Shown here: positions 44,810-54,622 of the stretch, piece after piece
Layout of the letters: each line of letters opens with the position of its first letter
Numbering within the stretch: position 1 is the first letter of the stretch
From: UBA3006 sp031401235
GTDB taxonomy: Bacteria > Actinomycetota > Acidimicrobiia > Acidimicrobiales > Ilumatobacteraceae
Reading direction: 5' to 3'
Assembly (NCBI GenBank): GCA_031401235.1
Contig: JANNRJ010000036.1
Location: forward strand, 80,858 to 144,857
Length of the DNA: 64,000 nucleotides
The notes under the pieces: generated by a model
Told to the model about the DNA's origin: nothing
What the model saw: the letters and a program-made list of their open reading frames with translations, nothing else
The model's database searches: none
Translations under genes and position numbers: made by a program

Positions 44810-45663
44810 TAGCGGTTGATATCACGATGAGTGACGCGAGGGCGTTGGCCATGAAGCGTTAGCCACTCCCCAAGTTCTGCAGCGATGGCAACAGATCGAT
44901 GGCGACCGCCAGTACAACCAATGGCGATGGTGAGATAGCTCTTGCCTTCGGTCTCATAGGCCGGTAGGAGTAAATCCAATAATCCATGGATCCGCTCCAG
45001 AAAACCCTGTGTCAATGGTCGATCCAACACATAGTCACGCACCGCATCATCCAACCCCGATTGTGGTCGCAATTGTTCGTCCCAGTGTGGATTCGGTAAA
45101 AATCGAACATCCAACACCATGTCCACATCAAGGGGGATTCCATGCTTAAACCCAAAGGATGTAACCGACACCTGCATCCCAGAACTTTCTTCACCACTGG
45201 AAAATAGTTCGACTATTTGTGATTTTAATTGGTGAACATTCAAATCACTTGTATCAATGATTAGATCCGCCGAACCTTTTACTGGCTCGAGCAATACTCG
45301 CTCATGGTCAATTGCTTCAGCAATACTCGCGTGCTGATGTGCCAGTGGGTGCTTTCGACGAGTTGCACCATACCGTTTAACAAGTTCTGGAGTGGACGCG
45401 TCCAAAAACAAAATCCGCACCCGGTTTCCCGCTTCTCTCAGTCGATGTACAACGGCAACGGCATTGGATTGATTCGACGCAGTTCCGACAACGAGCGCTA
45501 ACTGAGACTGCAAGGCCACATTGCTACCTGCCAGTTCGACGACTTTGTCAATGAGCGCAACTGGCATGTTGTCAACGACGAACCACCCCAGGTCTTCCAG
45601 GTCATCTGCAGCCTGCGACCTCCCCGCACCGGAGAGACCAGCGATGAGCAATATGTCCGTCAC
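44809..45663 (-). CDS. rapZ: RNase adapter/nucleotide-binding protein RapZ (YvcJ)
   Basis: The 284-residue P-loop protein has Walker A GLSGAGRS at 9-16, DLGWFVVDNMP, FLDASTPELVKRYGATRRKHPL and the C-terminal domain with VTSFGFKHGIPLDVDMVLDVRFLPNP and IGCTGGRHRSVAIAA. In enteric bacteria RapZ controls glucosamine-6-phosphate synthase through small RNAs; in Gram-positive bacteria YvcJ binds ATP and GTP and its role is less clear. The start is GTG at 45663. Confidence 0.94.
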   Translation of the reverse strand: MTDILLIAGLSGAGRSQAADDLEDLGWFVVDNMPVALIDKVVELAGSNVALQSQLALVVGTASNQSNAVAVVHRLREAGNRVRILFLDASTPELVKRYGATRRKHPLAHQHASIAEAIDHERVLLEPVKGSADLIIDTSDLNVHQLKSQIVELFSSGEESSGMQVSVTSFGFKHGIPLDVDMVLDVRFLPNPHWDEQLRPQSGLDDAVRDYVLDRPLTQGFLERIHGLLDLLLPAYETEGKSYLTIAIGCTGGRHRSVAIAAELGEWLTLHGQRPRVTHRDINR

Positions 45664-45673
45664 GAACTACAGG

Positions 45674-47545
45674 TTACTGAGATACCAAATGACACTGCGT
45701 ATACACCGCATCCGCTACTGACCTAGGTAACCATGTCAGGGCTCGTAAGTCGTCGCGGGTCAGCAGCTTGATTCCTTCGACTCCCCCAGACTCCTCCAAC
45801 AATCTCGTCTTACGTGCTGAGCCAAGTCCGGTGATACCGTCCAAAAAGCTGGAACGCATTCTCTTGCCACGAAGTTGGCGATGATAAGAATTGGCAAACC
45901 GGTGTGCTTCGTCGCGAATGACTTGCAGCATAAATAATGCATCACTTCCGCGCGGGATTTGGACCGGATTCGGGTTCCCTGGGACATAGACATCCTCAAA
46001 ACGTTTGGCCAGTGCAGCCAACGGAATTTCATTCTCCAAACCCAATTCATGGCGCACTTCTACTGCCACGCCAAGTTGACCTTTGCCACCGTCCACCAAT
46101 AGCAATTGAGGAGGATAGGCGAACTTGCCTGGGCGATTGCCTCGCTCAGCCACCGGAACTGTGCGCTCTTGAATGTAAGCACTCAGCCGACGAGTCAAGA
46201 CTTCACGCATGGCCGCGTAATCATCGTTTCCTGGCACATCTCGCACCTTAAATCGTCTGTACTCTTTCTTGGCCGGAATTCCGTCTTCCATCACCACCAT
46301 CGACCCCACATAATCCGTCCCCTGGAGGTGCGCCATGTCAAAGCACTCGATGCGCAACGGGGCAATCGGTAAATGCAATAAGTCTTGTAATTCTGCCAAT
46401 GCGCGACTCCGACTGGTGTGATCGGATGCCCGTCTCAAACGATGTCGATTCAATTCTGCAATTGCGTTCTTCGTCACGGTTTCAAGAAGAGCCTTTTTAT
46501 CTCCTCGTTGCGGAATTCGAATCTGCACTTTTGACTCTCGCCGGCGGGTTAACCATTCTTCATGAATGTGAAGATTTTCAGGCAAAACTGGCACGAGAAC
46601 CTGCTTAGGAATACCCATTGGTGGCTCGTCTCCATAAAGTAGTTCCAGCATTCGGTCCATTAACTCCGCTGGCGTGACATGCTCAACTTTGTCGATGATG
46701 AAGCCGTTACGCCCCACAACTCGACCCTTGCGAACATAAAATATTTGCAGCGCTGCCTCGAGATCATCCTCGGCGACACCGATAATGTCGATGTTCTCGC
46801 TCCGTTCGCCGACCATAAGTTGTTTTTCAAGGGCTCGCTGAACTGCAGTGATTCGATCACGCAATCGTGCTGCTCGCTCATAGTCAAGCGAAGTGGATGC
46901 GCGTTGCATTTCAATTTCCATACGTTCAATTACTTCGTCGCTATCACCACCCAGAAAAGCGATCAATTCGCGTACGTGTCGTGCGTAGTCAATCGCTGAA
47001 ACTTCACCAACACAGGGTCCGCTACATTTTTCGATGTGAAACAGTAGGCACGGACGCCCAAGCCGCTGATGTTGATTGAATTTGGATGGTGAGCAGGTTC
47101 GTACGGGAAACGTTCGCAACAGCAAGTCAAATGTCTCGCGAATTGCCCAAGCATTCACATATGGACCAAAATATCTCGAGCCGTTTTGTTTGCGACTCCG
47201 TACCACTACGGCACGAGGCCATTCTTCGTTTGCCGTGATCGCTAGAAAGGGATAACTTTTGTCATCGCGGAGACTTATGTTGAAACGTGGTTGATGCTCT
47301 TTGATCAGAGTAAATTCAAGTATGAGCGCCTCTAATTCACTTCGAACGGTTATCCACTCAATCGAGAACGCCGCTGCCATCATGCTGGCGGTTCGAGGAT
47401 GTAATGACTTTGGATCAGCAAAGTAGCTACCCACTCTTGAGCGAAGATTGGCCGCTTTGCCGACATAAATTATGCGGCCAAGATCATCCTTGAATTGATA
47501 CGAGCCAGGTCCGTTAGGAATCTGCTGAGCTGGAGGTTTTTCCAT
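45674..47545 (-). CDS. uvrC: Excinuclease ABC subunit C
   Basis: UvrC cuts damaged DNA on both sides of a lesion. The 623-residue protein has the GIY-YIG nuclease at the N-terminus (PGSYQFKDDLGRIIYVGKA), a zinc-less cysteine pair near 170-180 (CLLFHIEKCSGPCVGEV), the UVR motif that binds UvrB (about 207-240, SLDYERAARLRDRI), the RNase H-like second nuclease (CFDMAHLQGTDYVGSMVV; LLLVDGGKGQL), and helix-hairpin-helix motifs at the end (DGITGLGSARKTRLLE). The start overlaps the uvrA stop (TAATG). Confidence 0.96.
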   Translation of the reverse strand: MEKPPAQQIPNGPGSYQFKDDLGRIIYVGKAANLRSRVGSYFADPKSLHPRTASMMAAAFSIEWITVRSELEALILEFTLIKEHQPRFNISLRDDKSYPFLAITANEEWPRAVVVRSRKQNGSRYFGPYVNAWAIRETFDLLLRTFPVRTCSPSKFNQHQRLGRPCLLFHIEKCSGPCVGEVSAIDYARHVRELIAFLGGDSDEVIERMEIEMQRASTSLDYERAARLRDRITAVQRALEKQLMVGERSENIDIIGVAEDDLEAALQIFYVRKGRVVGRNGFIIDKVEHVTPAELMDRMLELLYGDEPPMGIPKQVLVPVLPENLHIHEEWLTRRRESKVQIRIPQRGDKKALLETVTKNAIAELNRHRLRRASDHTSRSRALAELQDLLHLPIAPLRIECFDMAHLQGTDYVGSMVVMEDGIPAKKEYRRFKVRDVPGNDDYAAMREVLTRRLSAYIQERTVPVAERGNRPGKFAYPPQLLLVDGGKGQLGVAVEVRHELGLENEIPLAALAKRFEDVYVPGNPNPVQIPRGSDALFMLQVIRDEAHRFANSYHRQLRGKRMRSSFLDGITGLGSARKTRLLEESGGVEGIKLLTRDDLRALTWLPRSVADAVYTQCHLVSQ

Positions 47546-50475
47546 TAGTGAGTCGCCGCAAGAACTGTCTTTAGGTAATGGCCGGTATAACTTTCCTTCA
47601 CTAGGGACACCGCTTCTGGAGGGCCAGCGGCTACCACCCGTCCGCCTCCGGACCCACCCTCAGGTCCCAAATCGATGATCCAGTCAGCAGTCTTAATCAC
47701 ATCTAAATTATGTTCAATGACAACCACCGTGTTTCCTTGATCAACAAGACGAGCCAGCACAGTAAGCAACCGGCGAACATCTTCAAAATGCAATCCGGTG
47801 GTTGGTTCGTCCAGCAAATAGATCGTGTGGCCGGTACTACGTTTGGCTAGCTCACTGGCCAACTTAACTCGTTGCGCCTCCCCGCCAGAAAGTGTTGGCG
47901 CTGACTGTCCTAGGCGAACATACCCAAGTCCGACGTCAACAAGGGTTTGCAAGTGTCTCGCAATGCGCGGTTGATTGGCGAAAAACACAACTGCTTCCGA
48001 GATCGGCGTATTCAGTACGTCGGAAATATTTTTCCCTTTGAATGTAATGTCAAGAGTATCGCGGTTGTACCGCGCGCCTTTGCAAACCTCACATGGAACA
48101 TACACATCTGGTAGAAAATGCATCTCGATCTTGATGTTTCCGTCACCTGAACACGCGTCACATCGACCTCCAGAGACATTGAAACTGAATCGACCGGGCA
48201 TATAACCGCGTACTTTGGATTCTGGAGTCGCTGCAAAAAGCTTGCGAACATCATCGAATACGCCCGTATAAGTCGCTGGGTTCGACCGGGGCGTCCGACC
48301 AATCGGCGACTGATCCATGTCGATGACTTTGTCCAAGTATTGAACGCCGTCGACGCCAGTGTGTTTTCCAGGCGCATCCTTTGACTTGTAAATCTTTTGC
48401 ATTAGGGCGGGCAGTAAAATATCTCGAATCAGTGAGCTCTTACCGCTCCCAGAAACTCCGGTGATTGTGACAAAGCATCCGAGCGGAATCTTTACCGTAA
48501 TGTTCTGCAAATTGTGTTGCCGAGCCCCCCGAATAGTCAACCATTCCTTCTTGGTTTCTCGTCGATGTTCGGGTACTGGAATAAAACGTTTACCGGCCAA
48601 GTACTGTCCGGTTATAGATTTAGTCACTTTGGTAATGCCCCGCACGGGACCGCTATACACAACCTCTCCCCCGTGTTCGCCCGCCCCGGGGCCGATGTCC
48701 ACGATCCAATCACTAGCCCTGATCGTGTCCTCGTCATGTTCGACCACCAAGACTGTATTTCCAAGGTCTCGTAATCTCATCAAGGTGTCGATCAATCGAT
48801 GATTATCTCGTTGATGTAATCCAATCGATGGTTCATCCAACACATACAACGTGCCAACAAGTCCGGACCCGATTTGACTGGCAAGTCGAATTCGTTGTGC
48901 TTCTCCTCCCGCCAGTGTGGCGGCGGCACGCGACAAGGAGAGGTAATCCAATCCAACATCCAAGAGAAAACCGAGTCTCGCATTGATCTCTTTCGTAATC
49001 CGCTCGGCGATTAGCCGTTCTCGCTCGCTTAGCTCAAGAGACGCCAGAAATTTGGCCGAATCGGCAATAGCCATTTCGCACACGTCGCTAATGTGCATTT
49101 CGTTAACTGTCACTGCCAAAGATGATGGCTTTAGTCGTGCACCCGCGCAACTTGGACAAGGCACTTCCCGCATGTAACTTTCGTACTGTTCGCGTGATTG
49201 ATCGCTCTCCGATGATTCATGTCGTCGCTGGATCCACGGAATAATTCCCTCATATGCCGTGCTGTACTCTCGAACACGTCCATAACGATTCCGATACTTC
49301 ACCATCACATTGTCACGAACTCCGCCCATCACTAGCTTTCGATGCTTCTCGGTGAGTTTCGACCATTTTTTGTCCAGATCAATTCCAAATTCGGTGGCTA
49401 CTGCCTCAAGCATTCGAGTGAAGTACTGAGTATGTGCTGATCGCCAAGGCGCGATAGCACCTCCGTTTATGGTCAATTCCGGGTCTGGAATGACAAGTTC
49501 AGGATCCACCTCATACTTGGTTCCAAGTCCTAAGCAATCTTCACACGCCCCATACGGTGAGTTAAACGAAAAGTTTCGCGGGGCGAGATCGTCATAACTG
49601 ATTCCACATTTGGGGCAGGCCAAATGTTGGCTAAACGTGAGCGTCTCGTTTTCGAGGCTTTCTAGACGACTCCCTTTTTTCGTAAGATTGGGTTGCGACT
49701 TTTTTACTGAGTCACTATCGGCGACCATCAGTTCAACTTCGGCAACTCCGTCCGCCAATCGCAATGCGGTTTCAAGACTGTCGGTGAGTCGTCGCTCGAT
49801 TCCATCTCGGCGTACTAATCTGTCGACGATAATTTCCAAAGTGTGCTGTTCGTATCGCGCCAATTTTGTATCGAGTTTTAAAAATTCATTGATCTCCACG
49901 GTCTCGCCATCTACCCGTGCTCGAGTGAATCCCTGAGAGGAAAGATCCTGAAGCAAGGTGCTATATTCGCCCTTTCGTCCACGCACAACCGGAGCAAGCA
50001 CTTGAAAGCGCGTTCCAGTCGGAAGTTCAAGAATCCGATCTACGATTTGCTGAGGCGTTTGTCTCTGCAATTTTGTACCGTCCTTGACACAGTGCTGAAT
50101 ACCAATACGCGCATATAACAACCGTAAATAGTCATACACCTCAGTGATCGTGCCAACTGTCGAACGAGGATTACGGGAGGCGGATTTCTGGTCGATTGAA
50201 ATCGCCGGTGATAGACCCTCAATAATGTCCACATCGGGCTTGTCCATTTGACCAAGAAACTGTCGGGCGTAGGCACTCAGACTCTCCACATATCGCCGCT
50301 GCCCTTCGGCATAGATGGTGTCAAAGGCCAAACTGCTCTTCCCCGAGCCTGAAAGTCCGGTGAGCACAATGAGGCGATCCCTGGGTATATCTACGTTGAT
50401 GTTTTTCAAATTGTGTTCACGAGCACCGCGAACGACTATTTGATTGTGAGACGGTTGATTGGGAGATTGGGACAT
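47545..50475 (-). CDS. uvrA: Excinuclease ABC subunit A
   Basis: UvrA recognises DNA damage and loads UvrB. The 976-residue protein has two ABC ATPase halves: Walker A TGLSGSGKSSLAFDT and TGVSGSGKSSLIRD. Signatures are LAGGEAQR (with A for S) in the first half and LSGGEAQR in the second. Zinc-finger cysteines occur at CPKCG and CEDCLGLG, and again at CDACSGDG and CEVCKGARY. The ATG at 50475 has TAGCCT 7 bases upstream, which suggests its own leaderless promoter inside the repair operon. Confidence 0.97.
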   Translation of the reverse strand: MSQSPNQPSHNQIVVRGAREHNLKNINVDIPRDRLIVLTGLSGSGKSSLAFDTIYAEGQRRYVESLSAYARQFLGQMDKPDVDIIEGLSPAISIDQKSASRNPRSTVGTITEVYDYLRLLYARIGIQHCVKDGTKLQRQTPQQIVDRILELPTGTRFQVLAPVVRGRKGEYSTLLQDLSSQGFTRARVDGETVEINEFLKLDTKLARYEQHTLEIIVDRLVRRDGIERRLTDSLETALRLADGVAEVELMVADSDSVKKSQPNLTKKGSRLESLENETLTFSQHLACPKCGISYDDLAPRNFSFNSPYGACEDCLGLGTKYEVDPELVIPDPELTINGGAIAPWRSAHTQYFTRMLEAVATEFGIDLDKKWSKLTEKHRKLVMGGVRDNVMVKYRNRYGRVREYSTAYEGIIPWIQRRHESSESDQSREQYESYMREVPCPSCAGARLKPSSLAVTVNEMHISDVCEMAIADSAKFLASLELSERERLIAERITKEINARLGFLLDVGLDYLSLSRAAATLAGGEAQRIRLASQIGSGLVGTLYVLDEPSIGLHQRDNHRLIDTLMRLRDLGNTVLVVEHDEDTIRASDWIVDIGPGAGEHGGEVVYSGPVRGITKVTKSITGQYLAGKRFIPVPEHRRETKKEWLTIRGARQHNLQNITVKIPLGCFVTITGVSGSGKSSLIRDILLPALMQKIYKSKDAPGKHTGVDGVQYLDKVIDMDQSPIGRTPRSNPATYTGVFDDVRKLFAATPESKVRGYMPGRFSFNVSGGRCDACSGDGNIKIEMHFLPDVYVPCEVCKGARYNRDTLDITFKGKNISDVLNTPISEAVVFFANQPRIARHLQTLVDVGLGYVRLGQSAPTLSGGEAQRVKLASELAKRSTGHTIYLLDEPTTGLHFEDVRRLLTVLARLVDQGNTVVVIEHNLDVIKTADWIIDLGPEGGSGGGRVVAAGPPEAVSLVKESYTGHYLKTVLAATH

Positions 50476-50482
50476 TAAAGGC

Positions 50483-50488
50483 AGGCTA
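50483..50488 (-). promoter_or_regulatory. -10 box of uvrA, leaderless type
   Basis: TAGCCT on the minus strand ends 7 bases before the ATG at 50475, in the 51-base gap after uvrB. It would allow uvrA-uvrC-rapZ-gapA-pgk-tpiA to be transcribed independently of uvrB. Confidence 0.4.
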
Positions 50489-50526
50489 TCTATGTTCCAC
50501 TCGGCGATGTTCTAACCGGCGACCTT

Positions 50527-52560
50527 TTACTCGGCATCGCGAAGCTCGCGTCGCAATTCTTTGACTTCATCTCGTAAGCGAGCGGCGTACTCAAATCTCA
50601 ATTCGGTAGCGGCAAGATGCATCTCTTCTTCAAGTGTTTGAATTAGTCGAACAAGTTCCTGCTCGGGTAACGATCGCAGCTCACGCACCACTTTGTCTCG
50701 CTCGCGATCTTTTCGTTTACCCTTTCCTGGAACCGGAGCCGTGTGATCCGGTCGTAAAAGTGACAAAATGTCGCCGACAGCTTTACGAATGGTCTGCGGG
50801 TTAATTCCATGCTGCAGGTTGTATGCAATTTGACGCTCTCGACGACGATGCGTTTCATCAATTGCTGAATCCATGGCCGCAGTCCTCTTATCCGCATACA
50901 TAATGACTTGCCCATCCACATTTCGAGCCGCCCGACCGATCATCTGGATTAACGAAGTCCGACTGCGTAGGAATCCCTCCTTGTCAGCGTCCAAAATCGC
51001 CACTAGTGAGACCTCCGGCAAATCAAGCCCTTCGCGTAGCAGGTTGATTCCCACCAGAACATCGAATTCACCCAATCGCAAGGCTCGAAGTATTTCAATT
51101 CGCTGAATGGTGTCGATGTTTGAGTGCAAATATCGCACCCGTAACCCTTGCTCAATTAAGTATTCACTTAGATCCTCGGCCATCTTCTTTGTCAAAGTGG
51201 TAACCAAGATTCGATCGCCTCGAGCTACAACTTGACCAATGTTGACAATGAGATCATCAATTTGACCCTTAGTGGGCCTAATAACAACCTCTGGGTCGAC
51301 AAGTCCGGTTGGCCGGACAATTTGCTCGACTACTTGAGAACTAATCGAAATCTCAAATTTCGATGGCGTCGCCGACAAAAATATACATTGGTTAACACGG
51401 TCAATTGTTTCTTCAAACTGCAAAGGTCGATTATCAGCCGCAGATGGAAGCCGAAATCCATGTTCGATGAGGGTAGCTTTCCGACTTCGATCACCGGCAA
51501 ATTGACCATGCAGCTGTGGAACAGTGACATGGCTTTCATCGATCACCAGAACGAAATCTTTGGGAAAGTAGTCCAACAAAGTGAACGGAGGTTCACCTGG
51601 AGAACGGCCGTCAATGTGCATCGAATAGTTTTCGATGCCACCGCAAAAGCCGACTTCTGCCATCATTTCGAGGTCATACTGAGTACGCATTCGAAGGCGC
51701 TGCGCTTCCAGCAGTTTTCCATTGTCCTCAAACCAGGCGAGCCGCTGCTGAAGTTCGGTTTCGATGGCAAGGGTGGCGGTTCGCATTCGTTCATCACCCG
51801 CCACATAGTGAGTGGCTGGAAAAATCAAGGCCTCACTTTTTTCGTACAGAGTTTCGCCGGTTAGCGGATCGACCTCGGTAATTTTCTCGACGGTGTCACC
51901 GAACATTTCAATACGCAATACGGTCTCTTCATAGGCTGGATGCACTTCGATGGTGTCGCCACGAACTCTGAAATTGCCTCTACCGAGAACCATGTCATTG
52001 CGGTCATATTGCAGATCAACTAAACGTTTAAGAATACTGCGTTGGTCATAGTCAACCCCGGTATGCAATTCCAATAAATGACCGCGATATTCTTCTGGAT
52101 TGCCCATTCCATATATACAGCTCACCGAAGCGACAACAATTGTGTCGCGACGGGTCAAGAGTGCTGCCGTGGCCGAATGTCGCAGTCGATCTATTTCGTC
52201 ATTAACCGAGGAATCCTTTTCGATGAAAGTGTCACTTGAAGCTATATATGCTTCGGGTTGGTAGTAGTCGTAGTAGCTGACGAAATATTCAACACGATTA
52301 CGAGGAAAGAAATCTCGCATCTCTTGCGCCAATTGGGCGGCGAGACTTTTGTTTGGTGCAAGAATGAGTGTCGGTCGTTGGATCTGTTCGATAGTCCAAG
52401 CGATCGTTGCAGATTTTCCGGATCCCGTAATCCCGAGGAGTGTTTGAAATCGATCTCCTCGATTAATTCCATCGGCTAGTTTCTGAATTGCCTGAGGTTG
52501 GTCTCCCGCTGGACTGTATGAGGATTCAACCTTAAATCTCTGATCGTGGGTGGTTTCCAC
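50527..52560 (-). CDS. uvrB: Excinuclease ABC subunit B
   Basis: UvrB is the helicase-like damage-verification subunit. The 677-residue protein has Walker A GITGSGKS at 43-50, the beta-hairpin YFVSYYDYYQPEAYI, DESHV, FLSATPSK, INLLREGLDLPEVSLV and MIGRAARN, and a C-terminal UVR domain (LEEEMHLAATELRFEYAARL) that binds UvrC. The start is GTG at 52560, sharing one base with the coaE stop (TAGTG). Confidence 0.97.
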   Translation of the reverse strand: METTHDQRFKVESSYSPAGDQPQAIQKLADGINRGDRFQTLLGITGSGKSATIAWTIEQIQRPTLILAPNKSLAAQLAQEMRDFFPRNRVEYFVSYYDYYQPEAYIASSDTFIEKDSSVNDEIDRLRHSATAALLTRRDTIVVASVSCIYGMGNPEEYRGHLLELHTGVDYDQRSILKRLVDLQYDRNDMVLGRGNFRVRGDTIEVHPAYEETVLRIEMFGDTVEKITEVDPLTGETLYEKSEALIFPATHYVAGDERMRTATLAIETELQQRLAWFEDNGKLLEAQRLRMRTQYDLEMMAEVGFCGGIENYSMHIDGRSPGEPPFTLLDYFPKDFVLVIDESHVTVPQLHGQFAGDRSRKATLIEHGFRLPSAADNRPLQFEETIDRVNQCIFLSATPSKFEISISSQVVEQIVRPTGLVDPEVVIRPTKGQIDDLIVNIGQVVARGDRILVTTLTKKMAEDLSEYLIEQGLRVRYLHSNIDTIQRIEILRALRLGEFDVLVGINLLREGLDLPEVSLVAILDADKEGFLRSRTSLIQMIGRAARNVDGQVIMYADKRTAAMDSAIDETHRRRERQIAYNLQHGINPQTIRKAVGDILSLLRPDHTAPVPGKGKRKDRERDKVVRELRSLPEQELVRLIQTLEEEMHLAATELRFEYAARLRDEVKELRRELRDAE

Positions 52561-53189
52561 TACGGCGACACTTCCCCATGATCAATTTTGGGTGAATGGG
52601 GCAATTTAATTATCCAATTCCAGGCCCGCTCAACTTCGTCTCGTAAATGTCCCAGATCCGACGAATTATCAATGATGAAACCAGCAATTGCATTTCGAGT
52701 TTCGCGGTCTACTTGACGAGACATTCTGGCATCCACATCGGATCGACTCATCCCCCGAAACTTAACCAATCGGTCTCGCGCAATTTCGGGATCGATATCG
52801 ACGACGACGACGCCGCTTAAGTCATGACGAGGGTTCTCCGCTAGGAGTGGAAGATCAAGCACTACAACATGGTCGGTGTGGAATTCGGCTTCAATTCGCT
52901 TCGCTATTTCAATGGCCAGCGGGGGGTGAACTATCCCATTTAGATCGGCTAGGGCATTTGGATCCTGAAACACAATGGCTGCCAATGCCGCCCTGTTAAG
53001 TTCACCCAAGTCTGTAATCACTTTGGGACCGTATCGCTCGATTATCTCTTTCAATACGACAGTGCCGGGCTGTTGAAGCTCCCGAACAAGTGCATCTCCG
53101 TCGATGATGATCGCTCCGCGCTGAGCGAGCATTGCCGAGACTGTCGATTTGCCCGCACCGATCCCACCGGTAAGACCAATGAGGATCAC
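52560..53189 (-). CDS. coaE: Dephospho-CoA kinase
   Basis: CoaE performs the last step of coenzyme A synthesis. The 209-residue protein has Walker A GGIGAGKST at 8-16, DGDALVRELQQPG, the LID region VVVLDLPLLAENPRHDL, VVVVDIDPEIARDRLVKFRGMSR and SRQVDRETRNAIAGFIIDNS. It is a single domain, as in most bacteria, without the GrpB fusion seen in mycobacteria. The start is GTG at 53189, 5 bases after rpsA. Confidence 0.95.
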   Translation of the reverse strand: MILIGLTGGIGAGKSTVSAMLAQRGAIIIDGDALVRELQQPGTVVLKEIIERYGPKVITDLGELNRAALAAIVFQDPNALADLNGIVHPPLAIEIAKRIEAEFHTDHVVVLDLPLLAENPRHDLSGVVVVDIDPEIARDRLVKFRGMSRSDVDARMSRQVDRETRNAIAGFIIDNSSDLGHLRDEVERAWNWIIKLPHSPKIDHGEVSP

Positions 53190-53194
53190 TGTCT

Positions 53195-54553
53195 CTACAC
53201 CTCTGGGATTGGGCTCGCCTGCGCTGTTGACGCGTCTTGCGAAGTGGCGCTGGCAGTGGCTGCGCTATCAAAGAACTCCGACCATGCTGCTTCACGCGTG
53301 GAATCGTCCCCACCAACCCAATTTCCTTGGTCGTCAACTTGGAATTGACCGCGATATTCTTCGGCGAGTTCTCCGCCTTCTGCGGCCTGTTTAATTGACA
53401 GACTTATGCGACGACGCGCCAGATCCAAATCGATTATTTTTACCCACAATTCTTCACCCGGAGTGACCACCTGTTCAGGCGCTTCCACATGGTGAGTGGA
53501 CATTTCAGAGATATGAACGAGTCCTTCAATTCCATCACCAACCTGGACGAATCCACCAAATGGAACTAGTTTTGTAACTCGCCCATAAACTAGTTGGCCA
53601 ACTTGATGAGTGCCAGCAAATTCTTGCCACGGGTCTTGCTGAGTTGCTTTTAGTGACAGGCTGATGCGCTCTCGCTCCATATCGACTTCGAGTACCTTGA
53701 CATTAACTTCATCGCCAATATTCACAACGGCACCTGGATTATCTACATGTCGCCATGACAATTCCGAAACATGTATCAAACCATCCATACCACCAAGATC
53801 AACAAATGCGCCGAATGCAACAACGCTTGAAACTCTTCCTTTGCGAATCTCGCCAACCTTGAGATTGGTCAAAAACTCGTCGCGAGCGCCGCGTTGATTC
53901 TGTTCCAACAATGTTCGACGCGAGAGAACAACATTGTTCCGATTGCGATCAAGCTCAAGAATTTTCGCCGTGATGCGTTGGCCGACATATGGTTGCAAAT
54001 CACGAACTCGACGAAGCTCGACAAGCGATGCGGGCAGAAATCCTCGTAGACCAATGTCCACAATGAGTCCACCCTTGACGACTTCAATAACGAGACCTTC
54101 CACGGTTCCGTCAGCTTCTTTGACCTTTTCAATATCGCCCCACGCACGCTCATACTGGGCACGCTTTTTAGAAAGGAGAAGACGACCTTCCTTGTCCTCA
54201 AGAGTGAGGACCAAAGTTTCAATTTTTTCCCCGAGTTTCACAATTTCGTGAGGATCCACATCATTGCGAATTGACAACTCGCGGCCCAGAATTACACCCT
54301 CGGTTTTATAACCGATTTCAACCAACACTTCATCTCGGGTAATTCGTACGACCGTCCCGGTCACCAATTGCCGTTCCTTGAGTTCAACGAGAGTGTCGTT
54401 GATTGCATCGGCAAACGAAGTAGTGAGATCACGTTCAGTTACTTGGCGGGGTGTGTAGTTACCTTCTGAATCGAAGGTACCCATTGGTGGGGAGATGAGA
54501 AGCTGAGAGTCGGACACGAGGAATTCTTTCAGGCGGATAGGAGAGATGGTCAC
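53195..54553 (-). CDS. rpsA: 30S ribosomal protein S1
   Basis: S1 binds mRNA on the small subunit. The protein has four S1 RNA-binding motifs: VTGTVVRITRDEVLVEIGYK, EGLVIEVVKGGLIVDIGLRG, KGRVSSVVAFGAFVDLGGMDG and YGRVTKLVPFGGFVQVGDGIEG. The last two carry the classic FGAFV and HVSE or HISE phrases. Four motifs is the actinobacterial form. The start is uncertain: GTG at 54553 (452 residues), GTG at 54517 or ATG at 54484 are all in frame before the first domain. The C-terminal tail (after SIKQAAEGG) is acidic and low in complexity. Confidence 0.94.
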   Translation of the reverse strand: MTISPIRLKEFLVSDSQLLISPPMGTFDSEGNYTPRQVTERDLTTSFADAINDTLVELKERQLVTGTVVRITRDEVLVEIGYKTEGVILGRELSIRNDVDPHEIVKLGEKIETLVLTLEDKEGRLLLSKKRAQYERAWGDIEKVKEADGTVEGLVIEVVKGGLIVDIGLRGFLPASLVELRRVRDLQPYVGQRITAKILELDRNRNNVVLSRRTLLEQNQRGARDEFLTNLKVGEIRKGRVSSVVAFGAFVDLGGMDGLIHVSELSWRHVDNPGAVVNIGDEVNVKVLEVDMERERISLSLKATQQDPWQEFAGTHQVGQLVYGRVTKLVPFGGFVQVGDGIEGLVHISEMSTHHVEAPEQVVTPGEELWVKIIDLDLARRRISLSIKQAAEGGELAEEYRGQFQVDDQGNWVGGDDSTREAAWSEFFDSAATASATSQDASTAQASPIPEV

Positions 54554-54573
54554 ATACGAAACGACAGAATCGT

Positions 54574-54600
54574 TCTATATAGGTACTACCAACGGTAGAA
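54574..54600 (-). promoter_or_regulatory. Possible rpsA promoter and small hairpin
   Basis: The 69-base gap between polA and rpsA holds CTATATAGAAC on the minus strand, containing TATAGA or TATATA as a -10 candidate, and the inverted repeats GTTCTA...TAGAAC and CTACC-GTT-GGTAG. No convincing -35 box is seen. The repeat could also be the end of the polA transcript. Confidence 0.35.
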
Positions 54601-54622
54601 CGGGTTCACGATACCACTTTGT

